Source: Lycium barbarum
Taxonomy: Eukaryota; Streptophyta; Magnoliopsida; Solanales; Solanaceae
DNA: 64,000 nucleotides
Direction: 5' to 3'
NCBI RefSeq assembly: GCF_019175385.1
Contig: NC_083338.1
Location: forward strand, 66,372,884 to 66,436,883
Within the stretch, counting starts at the first letter, position 1; every line of letters begins with the position of its first letter. The notes under the pieces were generated by a model. That model ran no database searches. It had not been told where the DNA came from and was given only the letters and a program-made list of their open reading frames with translations. Of the stretch, positions 34,351 through 44,188 are shown piece by piece. The position numbers were made by a program, and so were the translations under genes.

Positions 34351-37261
34351 TGTCACGACCCAACCCCGTAGGCCGTGACTAGTGCCCGATCTGGGCACCC
34401 AAACCCATCTATCGAACGTATTCAAATATATAGCGGAAGCCGACAAGGCTATATTCCAAATACAGATAATTTCCAGAAAAATTTCGGCAGAGTTTCCTTT
34501 GTTTTTCGGACTAACCAGAATAACCCTGTACACAGCAAACACCAACAGAGGCCACACAGGGCTAATCAAAGCAATGCACAAACATATGCGGACCGGCCGC
34601 CTCGGCGTATGGAATCGCCGAAACAGCATATACACATAAGCATACAGACAGACCATAACCCACAAACATGTCCACAGACCTCTAAACTAACCGACAGAAT
34701 CATATGACGGGACAGGGCCCCGCCGTACCCAAATAGTCAGATATGCAGAAATATATACATGGCGAAAGATATATATACCAAAAGTGGACTCCGAATCAAG
34801 GGAGTACTCTGAAATAGCAGAAGTGAAGCCTACAGTGGTGGATCACCGGCGTCTGCACCTGCGGGCATGAAACGCAGCCCCCCCGAAGGAAGGGGGTCAG
34901 TACGAAAGATGTACTGAGCAGGTAAAGCATGGAGTACAAAAATATAGGCCGCAACTGAAAGCGAACAGAATACCAAAGAGAGAAATGCCGAACAGTATAT
35001 CAAAATGTTTATCAAAATCATATATACATAATGCAAACAAAATCATGCAAAGCTCAGGAACGTGGTCACCACTCTGACGCTGGTGCCACACACAGCATAA
35101 CACCAGAAGGTTCAAATCTCCGTACATCCCCAAACACACACATATGAGCGTATCACATCACAGCCATATCACAGCATAACTCCAAACGGAACCCGGCCCT
35201 ATGGCGAGGCCTCGAGGAACCGTAACACAGCATACGGCCGAATCATCATAGAGCGCACGAATCATAACCGGCCCGGGAACCGGTGAACGAAATCATAATA
35301 AGGCACGAGCGGAGTCGTGAGCAAACAATGCAATTTGTATATCAAAATAGCCTTTCAAAACTTGATTACTTCATAAGTCAATTCATTAACCAAAATAGTC
35401 AAATAATTAATTAGTACGAAAGTCTATTTCACAAAATATTTCCAAAGTGGTACATATGGCTCAAAACATAACTTAGTATCTCATGGTGTTCAAAACATTA
35501 TTTCATAAAAGATAAATTCCAAATTCGAAGATTCTTTATCGAAGCTTATCAAAAAAAAAAAGAGCCTAGTAGGACAAATAAGGCATCTCGGGGTTAGCGG
35601 GCCCACCTCGGGTCAAGTCGAGGTGGCAAACATAATTTATGAGCATTTCGGGTCTATAGGATCATACATAAAGATTTCAAAGCAATCCGATTGCATTTTC
35701 ATAAGTTTCGGACGTTTGATTGCTTTCTAGCCAAAATAGGAACATTAGGCTTCAATTGAATTGAATGAATAGTAGCCATTCTATAGATCGGATTTTGAGG
35801 AGCGGAAATGCTCCCGGGGTTCCGATATCAACCTAACATACTAAGACATGCCAAAAGAATAAGTGGGAAGCTTTACATACCTTAACGTCTTATGCTCACC
35901 CCAAACTCAAATCCCGATTCATCCAGAATCTGCAAATGGTCAAAGTTACCTATTAGAGATTCTTAAGCTTAAAAATCCCATTAACTTCCTTTTTTGCCTA
36001 CCGAAATTTCGGCAGCATTTCCCCTATATATCTAACACCCCCGAGACTTAGCTCGGCTCAAAATACATCAACAACAACCCAAACATCACAAACAACACAA
36101 ACCACAACTAAAGCACTTTAACTTCAATATTCTTCCTTACTATATAAGTTGACAACTTTCATTCAAACTTCACAATACCAAACTAATGTTCACCTTATTG
36201 TATTCATTCACCCATTCAAGGTCATTCAATCACATCCCAATTATATTCCACACACTATACATAATTTCAAGAAGTTCCTTACTTTCCATATTTCATCCAA
36301 AACATCAACACTTACGACGAACGTACTAACTCGCATTGTTTCATTCCAAATTCATTAACAACAACCATAAATCACATTAAAAGCCTTAATATCATAATTA
36401 TACAACGATATACACAAATATACCGAAATTATATACTTTCCCATAATAATCCGCAATCATTTTCAACACCAACTCAATTCGTTAAACATTCATTTACGTT
36501 ATAAAGGTCACAACGACGCAACTAACGAACTAAATAGAATTCGATTCTCCTTCCTTTCCAAACCATATAAGTCACAGCCACAACAACATATATACACACA
36601 CCCACGGTTTTATTCACACATCAATACTACGGAATTCTCGTCTATTCTCAATCCTTAACACATTCATACCAATTCCATAACATTAAAATAGCAAAATTCT
36701 TACCTTTTCTTGAATTTCCGACTTGCCCCGAACGTGCTCCTTTCACCAAACTAATTGTACCCCGTTGAAGAGCATCTTGAGTACTCTACAATTATGGAAG
36801 GAACAAAACTTTTGGATCAAAATCAAGGCTTGGAGAATTTTTTTTTTGGTTGGCAAAGTGAGGTTCGGCCGAGTGAGCTTTTGAGCTCAAAGTTGAGTTA
36901 TGATTTTTTTCTTGATAATTCCAAATGAATTCATTGATATATATCCACATAAAGGTCATGTGCATAACACATGACTTTTAAAAGTGGGCTTGGACCAAGC
37001 CTAGTGGCCGGCCACCCCACCTCTTTGGGCCTAAATTTTTGTTCAATTTTCCTTGGCCCAATTCATTATAATCCCGTTTTGTAATTCCCGAAACTAATTT
37101 CCGAAATTCCAAATTTACCCTCGGCCTTCCCCAATGTATTTACACCAATAATTTCGCAACCAACATAGTCATATTATCTAGAATCAAAATATTTCCTTAT
37201 AACACACAAGTCTTATTCATTTTTCTCGATTTCCAACTATGCGAAAACACGGGACATAACA
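34351..37261 (-). repeat. Element D 5' LTR
   Basis: This 2911-bp LTR is nearly identical to the 3' copy. Most differences are transitions, plus a 3-bp indel near 35885 and a few single-base changes. The four-hairpin block lies at about 34706-34930 and the CCACCTC/GAGGTGG hairpin at about 35602-35626. The donor GT at 36703 and acceptor AG at 34150-34149 would define a 2555-nt intron. Confidence 0.95.
36936..36975 (-). promoter_or_regulatory. Family 4 U3 inverted repeat and TATA box
   Basis: GTCATGTG (36955-36962) and CACATGAC (36968-36975) form a perfect 8-bp inverted repeat with a 5-bp spacer. It lies about 10 bp upstream of minus-strand GATATATATC (36945-36936). The same arrangement is in the other D LTR and in solo LTR N (44480-44519). 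Confidence 0.6.
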
Positions 37262-37266
37262 GATAT

Positions 37267-38464
37267 GAAGAAGAATGTGGCGGATTATGTAGCTAAGTGT
37301 CCAAATTGTCAGCAAGTGAAAGCCGAACACCAGAGGCCTTGTGGCTTGGCTCAGAATATTGATATTCCTGTTTGAAAATGGGAAATGATCAATATGAATT
37401 TTGTATCAGGTCTACCTCGCTCAGCCAGGAGACATGACTCTATTTGGGTGATCGTTGACAGGATTACTATGTCGGCGCACTTTTTGCCAGTCAAGACCAC
37501 AGATTCAGCAGAAGATTATGCCAAGCTGTATGTTAATGCGATTGTCAGATTGCATGGGATACCAGCGTCTATTATTTAAGATCGTGGTGCTCAGTTTACA
37601 GCGAACTTCTGGAAATCTTTTCAGAAAGGATTGGGTACCAAGGTTAACCTTAGCACAGCTTTTCATCAGCAGATAGATGGCCAGGCAGAGCGTACTATTC
37701 AGACTCTGGAGGACATGTTGAGAGCATGCGTCTTGGATTTCAAAGGTAATTGGGATGATCATTTGCCTCTTATCGAGTTTTCCTATAATAACAGTTATCA
37801 TGCTAGCATTGGGATGGCACCGTTTGAAGCTCTGTATGGGCGAAGGTGTAGATCACCAATTGGTTGGTTCGAAGTTGGTGAAGCAGAGTTGTTAGGACCA
37901 GATTTGGTTTATCAGGCTATGGAGAAAGTCAAGTTAATACAGGAGCGTTTGAAAACGGCTCAGAGTCGCCAGAAATCTTATACAGATGTGAGGCGAAGGG
38001 ACATAGAATTTTCAGTTGATGATTGGGTGTTCCTTAAAGTCTCACCCATGAAGGGTGTTATGAGATTTGGCAAGAAAGGGAAGCTCAGTCCCAGCTATAT
38101 TGGACCTTATAGAATCCTACGAAAGGTCGGTCTAGTAGCTTATGAACTTCAGTTTCCACAAGATTTGGCTGATGTATATCCTGTGTTTCATGTGTCCATG
38201 TTGAGGAAGTGTGTAGGAGACCCGTCGTTGGTTGTTCCTGCTGATACTATAACCGTTAAGGATGGGTTGACTTATGGGGAGATCCCCGTAGCCATTCTTG
38301 ACCGTCAGGTTCGCAAGTTGAGAACTAAGGAAGTAGCCTCAGTGAAAGTCTTGTGGAGGAGCCAGAAGGTTGAGGAAGCTACATAGGAAGCCGAGGAGGA
38401 TATGAAATCGAAGTACCCATTTTTGTTTGAACAGCAAGCAGATAACTCTCAAGGTAACTTTCCA
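37267..38464 (+). pseudogene. pol: Element E pol, part 3: integrase and chromodomain
   Basis: The E frame resumes exactly after the D duplication with the zinc-finger pair CPNCQQVK. The first catalytic acidic position reads NMNFVSGLP, where A, D and G have NMDF: aspartate to asparagine, expected to kill integration. HQQIDGQAERT and the C-terminal LRKVGLVAYEL region follow, then a chromodomain tail ending KSKYPFLF. Stops lie at 37373 (TGA, TGG in relatives), 37577 (TAA) and 38384 (TAG, TGG in relatives). The terminal stop seen in F is lost, so the open frame drifts into non-coding sequence; that extension is not taken as real protein. Confidence 0.9.
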
Positions 38465-38654
38465 TATCCCATGTCATGTTATGTCGCATGTTTAACGCTC
38501 ATTTTATGTATCCAACGCTCATGTTTCATGTCTCATGCTTTAGTATCCATGTTTTCATGTAATCACATCCTTTCATGTATCATGTTTCATGTCATGTTTT
38601 CTTCACATTCATGTATTCAAGCCATGCTCAGCCATATTCTTAACCATGACCTAT

Positions 38655-38688
38655 CATTCAAGGATGAATGCTCCCAAGGGGGAGATAT
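38655..38688 (+). promoter_or_regulatory. Element E pre-PPT hairpin and polypurine tract
   Basis: CATTCA/TGAATG (38655-38660, 38665-38670) pair around AGGA. AAGGGGGAGATAT then abuts the LTR. The stem sequence differs from A, D and G but the pairing and loop are kept. Confidence 0.75.
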
Positions 38689-39718
38689 TGTAACACCTCG
38701 TACCTTTAACGTAAGCTTTGACCATGATCCAAAACTTAGAAAATCAGATAAAGAATGTGGGAATTGGAATTTCCCTGTTCCGTTGTAGGATGGGAGTTTC
38801 TGCCCATGAACAGTGATCGTATTTCAGTTTACGGTCCATATTTAATGTCGTAAACCGAAACCAAGGATTTCTGAGCATTCTGGAATTTGGCATTTGGATG
38901 TCAAATGGTTAAATACGGACTATATTTAATAATACGGCACGTATTTCAAAACTTATTTGTAATTTGAGAAAACTTCCTTCATGAAAGTTGTAGATCTTTG
39001 AAATACCTTTCCAACGGTATATTATGGGGGTCAAACGGACTTCTGTACAAAGAGTTATGACGATTTTACTAAAGAGATGCAGTGTAGTCCGTATTTCAAA
39101 ATACGGCCAGTATTTAACTGGGCCAAAATTTTAATTTTCCAGAACAATATATATTTGTCCGTACCAGTTCAAATCATTATTTTTCATTCCTTCAAGCCCT
39201 AGAACGACCTCCTACCCTCTTCCATCATCAAGAACATCAAGGTAAGCCTACTCTAATTATTCCAACTCAATTCTAATACCTATCCTTGTAATCTAAACAA
39301 GACATCATCATTCCAATACTAGGGTTTTCAAGAAAACCCATCTCAAGGTTCAAGAATTCAAGATTTTGGAAATCTTCTTCAAAGCTCCAGTCTTTAATTC
39401 AAGTTTTGGAGCAATTAAGGTATGTAGAACTTCCATCCACATGTGGGAATTTCTACGTTCTTCCCCATGCTCTGTTTCTTGATATCCATGAAGTTCAAAC
39501 CCTAGGGAATTAAACCCAACATATTGGTAGCCCGTATTTATGTATTTATGTACATGAATTTTGTATCTATATTCATTATTGTATTCCTAATCTTCCATTA
39601 CGGTTATTATGAACCCTAGCTTAATCCATGAATCATGAATTCTTCCTCATGTGTTCTCATTATGTTTATATGAAACTTTATGATTTTATGTAGCAAGTTA
39701 CAAGCATGTTTTCAAGTC

Positions 39719-39769
<51 letters not shown>

Positions 39770-40761
39770 TGAACTATTGTTATTACTCATGAATCAAGAA
39801 TATGTTTGCAAGACTATGACAAGTTATCTCATGAAACCATATTACAAGATATTTCATGAAACCATGTTACAAGTTATTTCGTGAAATCATGATTACAAGT
39901 TATTTCACGAAAATCATGGGCTTCTTAGCCAACTGTATTATATTCATGTTTTGGGAATTGCTTAGTCAACCGAGAAGGCTCAGATAGCCTGAAACTGCGT
40001 AGCCACCGTAGGATAAGGGTTGTCAGCAAGGAGGCAACACCTTCATTAGGCAGTTTGGATCCTTACATGCTTATTATTACTTAAATCTCATATCCTTGGC
40101 AAGGTTGTGAGTGTTCTACTGGTAGGACGCAAGTACCAGACCATGTTGTCGGTTATACTATAGCATTCCCCACGTTACAAGTAGTTTTACATACAAGTAT
40201 TTCTATTGATTTATTGTTTTAAGACTTTACTCACGTTTCATGCTCATGTTCAAGTTACATTCTGTTTCAGTTCATATACTATTCACCATGTACTAACGTC
40301 CCTTTTGCCCGGGGCCTGCACTTCACGGTGCAGATACCGGTTTTCAGGAGCATACATCTGCGCAGTAGGATCACTTCAGATATCAGCTTATTGGTGAGCC
40401 CCACTTCTCTCGGGGTTCAACATGGAATCCGCATTAGTATTCAGTTTATGGTAGTCCAGGGCCATGTCCTGGTAGTTAGTATTCAGACATGTTTCAGAGG
40501 TTTCATAGACAGATGTTAGTTCATAGAGTCAGTTATGCTTTTATGTTTGCAAACTATTGTGTTTTCATGATATTTCATGCTATGGGATAATTTCAAGACT
40601 TTATTCCGCAAATTACATTTTCATGATTTATTTAAATTGCATCATATATATTATATTGTTTTGATGTCCATGTTGACAAGCAAGCCATGAGGTTCTCTTG
40701 GACACATGCAAGCAAGGCCCGAGTGTTGTGTTACGCCCAGGCCATGGTTCGGGGCGTGACA
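38689..40761 (+). repeat. Element E 3' LTR
   Basis: A 2073-bp LTR, TGTAACACCTCG to GGGGCGTGACA. Relative to the 5' copy it has a (TA)n tract (39722-39765) and lacks about 50 bp just before hairpin 1 (near 40275), which removes that stem's left arm. The donor is kept (GT at 39242). A stem 4 variant CCAGG/CCTGG lies near 40455-40472. Confidence 0.93.
39722..39765. repeat. (TA)n microsatellite
   Basis: About 21 uninterrupted TA dinucleotides lie inside the E 3' LTR. A shorter version is at the matching place in the F 5' LTR (about 57022-57045), but not in the E 5' LTR. Confidence 0.95.
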
Positions 40762-40766
40762 ATTTC

Positions 40767-40926
40767 AACGAAGTTTCCTCTATATTTCTTACTATCCCAG
40801 AACCTGCACGCATCAAATACCAACAATGCCTCACAGGGCCAATGTATATGTACGACATATCTCAGCCACACAGGGATCCCACTTTCAAGTAAAAGCACAA
40901 AGATGTCGAAACTTACCTCATATATC
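40767..40926 (-). other. Target DNA between E and F, family 4 LTR-like
   Basis: The first ~100 bases align by eye with the minus-strand family 4 LTR (shared words AGTTTCCT, CACCAACA/ACCAACAA and CACAGGGC), continuing the similarity seen at the left flank of E. The final 50 bases are not recognised. It ends ATATC at 40922-40926, directly before F. Confidence 0.5.
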
Positions 40927-43645
40927 TGTCACGCCCCGAACCATAGTCTGCGCGTAACACGGTACTCGGGCCTTACTTGCATGTGTCCGAGCGAACCTCA
41001 TGGCTTGCTTGTCAACATGGGCATCAAAACAATATAATCTATATGATGCAATTTAAATGAATCATGAAAATGTAATTTGCGGAATAAAGTCTTGCAATTA
41101 TCTCATAGCATTAAATATCATGAAAACATAATAGTCATCAAACATGAAAGCACAATTGACTCTGCGAGCTAACATCTGTCTATGAAACCTCTAAAACATG
41201 TCTGAATACTAAATACCAGGACATGGCCCTCATCTACCATAAACTGAATACTAATGCAGACTCTATGTTGAACCCCGAGAGGAGTGGGGCTCACCAATAA
41301 GCTGATAGCTGAAGTGATCCTACTGCGCAGATGTATGCTCCTGAAAACCGGTATCTGCACCGTGAAATGCAGGCCCCAGGCAAAAGGGACGTTAGTACAT
41401 CGTGACTAGTACTAGTATGTAAAACCTGCTAAAATGAAGAACATGACACACATAGGTATAAGATATGAACTGAAACTGAATGTAACTTGAACATGAGCAT
41501 GAAACGTGAGTAAAGTCTGCAAACAGTAAATCAATGGAAATACATGTATGTAAAACTGCTTGTAACGTGGGGAATGCTATAGTATAACCGACAACATGAT
41601 CTGGTACTTGCGTCCTGCCAGGAGAACTGTTATACCTCAAAAATTTTCCGCGAGCCTACAATAAATAGACCAATGAAGGGTATGAGTGTGCGATGTTTTA
41701 CTAAGTAGGGAATGTCTATTCATGAATTTTGGAAATAAGAAAGTTGCAGAAATTCATTTCAGCCCAGTGGTCGTAAAGTGATTTACGGCCCGTAAAGTGA
41801 TTTACGGACCGTAAAGTGCCATCGTCCTTCAACATTCCAAAAAATTTGACTTTCTGTTAAATGTTGAAAGGTAAAATACGACCCAGAATACGGACCGTAA
41901 ATCGAACTACGGCCCGTAAACTGAGTCGTAAACTGCCATTATCTTCAGCCAACCTTTCTGTTTCTGATATGCTTAAATACGATCGTGGAGGATGGAACAT
42001 AAACTAGTATACGGTCCGTAAACTGTGGTTTATGACCACTGTACACCCCGACGACTGTTCATTAAAAATCAGATTTGGTGATTATTATAAGTGACCTTCT
42101 CATTCATTTTCATTCATATTTCATCTACAACCTTCAAGAACCCTCTAGAACTTATCCAAACATTTCATCCACAAAAATTCAAGGGAATCAAAGGGGAATC
42201 AAGATCAATAACATCAAACCCATGAAATCAAGAGTGTGAAATTCATTAAGATTCACCTACACCAAGAAATTGCAAGGGAAGTGAAATAGGGTTATTGGCC
42301 TACAAGGAGTATTATTGCTCAAGACTTATTCCAACGCTACCTAAGGTATGTTTTATGGTAGTTACATGTTATTTAGTGTATGGAAGGGTTGAAACACTTG
42401 GATTATAGAAGAGTGTAGTAAATGGGTCATAAAATGTGAATAGTGTCATAGTTGAATGATAGTTGGATTGAATTATGAATGTTGATGAGTTGGGAGTATA
42501 AATATGTTATAAATGACGTGTGGACCATAAAATAGGTGTGATGTATGAGAAAATGTGATGATGAGCTAAAACCCATAAATGTGGAGAAATTTGAGAAAAA
42601 TGGTGGAATGTGGTAAATGTAGATAAATGACGATTGTTGATACGATATTGTGAGTGCTGTTGTGAAGGTTTGGTAGTTGAAATGAAACATGGGAAAAGTA
42701 GTAGAAACAAAGGAAATGCTGCCCAATTTTCTCTAGAAATAGTGGTGCGTTCTTATAGTTGATTAACTAATGTTAGTACGGCTTCTCTTGAAGGTAGAAA
42801 CGTGGGCATCAAAGGAAAACAAGCACGTGACACATTAGTAAACGACTATGTAAGGCTTATCCCTTCCTTCAAAGGCATGAATCTTTCATGTTTTCCATGA
42901 TCCTCCTATATGATGGAGCGTATGCGTTCGTACCCATACCAAACTACATTCGAGCGTGATAATGATGATGATGAGTTAAAGTGTAGTGATCCGAGAGTCT
43001 ATGATACGATATTCCCATAACGTGATGATGTCATTTCTTTCTTACACTCACCTTACTTAGTATTTCCTTCAAGGTGAGATATGATGAGGATGATTACTCA
43101 TAAATGTTCATAATGCAATCGGGGGTTCACGACCTTACGTCACCCCGACCTAGCTATAGTTGCCTTCAAAGTGTAATGTATGCTCCTAAGGATAAGAGTG
43201 AAATGATGCTAAGTCATGATATACCTATAAAATGGTCCATAATGCTAGCGTATAATATGCCTATATCATGTATGAAAATGCTGAGCTATGCTAAGATTAT
43301 AATATGTTCATGAGATGTGTAATAATAATGGGTTATAATTGACTACATGATTTTCTTGCCTTCCGGGAACTATGAGTCAATATTGATAGAAATCATCTTA
43401 TAAGATGAAGATAAGGAAAGTGTCACGAATGAGATAATAATGATCATAAGATGAAGCCTAGAGATTATAAAGACTATCACACGATATTTATACGAAATTC
43501 ATGCTACGAATATGATGTGATTTTCATAGATTGCCTTTAAATTTAAATGTGTGCATTAATGAAAGGTTACGATAGGCTTACAAGATGTATGTGATGGCAA
43601 TGATAATGATGAGCTATATTGATCCTTGTATGATGCATGCGATAT

Positions 43646-43785
43646 GGTCGAGCCACTACGTGGTTGAATACGGAAGACATGTATGTGACATTGTCGAGCC
43701 ACTACGTGGCCGAATACGGATACTGTCGACCCACTACGTGGCCGAATACGGATGTTGTCGAGCCCTACGTGGCCGAATATGGATA
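43646..43785 (+). repeat. CCACTACGTGG tandem repeats in S3
   Basis: Four units of about 30-45 bp contain GTCGAGCCACTACGTGG followed by GAATACGG, the reverse complement of the 601-696 repeats. The last unit has lost two bases of the core. Confidence 0.85.
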
Positions 43786-44188
43786 ATGTTTATGTGTATG
43801 AGCAGATACGGTATTACGATGATGAACTATGTGACATGATGATGTATACGCTATGATGATTCATGTACGACGATTATGTGTATGTGATATATATATATAT
43901 ATATATGAAATGTATTAATCCTTAAAGGTCGCGCAGGTTTTGCCTTCACCTTATGACTTATGATTTCTCTATCATGTTTATTTCTTTCATGCCTTACATA
44001 CTCAGTACAATATTCGTACTGACGTCCGTTTTCTTTGGACGTTGTGTTCATGCCCACAGGTAGAGAGGGAGGCGACCCGGATTTATAGAAGCCGATAAGC
44101 AGAATTTTGAGAGCACTCCATTATTTCGGAGGTGCCATTGATTCACTATTTGATGTACATATATGTTTTGGGCATGACGGGGTCCTGT

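Larger units (their letters stand above)
26296..37261 (-). mobile_element. Element D: complete chromovirus (family 4) inside E integrase
   Basis: The element is 10,966 bp long with TG...CA ends and GATAT on both sides (26291-26295 and 37262-37266). LTRs of 2913 and 2911 bp differ at only about 20-25 positions by eye, making it the most recent clear complete insertion here. Primer site, gag-pol and polypurine tract are all in place on the minus strand. Despite the young LTRs, gag-pol carries frameshifts, stops and a small deletion, which suggests it was already defective when copied. Confidence 0.96.
17772..40761 (+). mobile_element. Element E: chromovirus (family 3) split by S2 and D
   Basis: The element starts TG at 17772 and ends CA at 40761, with ATTTC on both sides (17767-17771 and 40762-40766). 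Without its two nested insertions (S2 2683 bp, D 10966 bp, plus duplication copies) it is about 9.3 kb. Order: LTR, degraded primer site, intact gag, in-frame UAG, pol broken by substitutions, polypurine tract, LTR. Both nested insertions fall inside pol and leave its frame in register once removed. Confidence 0.95.

Noticed and set aside
38465..38788. Extended E pol tail or an env-like ORF before the 3' LTR
   Set aside because: F stops just after the chromodomain; the extension runs into LTR and shows no signal peptide or conserved protein.
39722..39765. Origin or matrix-attachment role for the (TA)n tract
   Set aside because: It is a variable microsatellite inside one LTR, absent from the sister LTR, with no supporting context.
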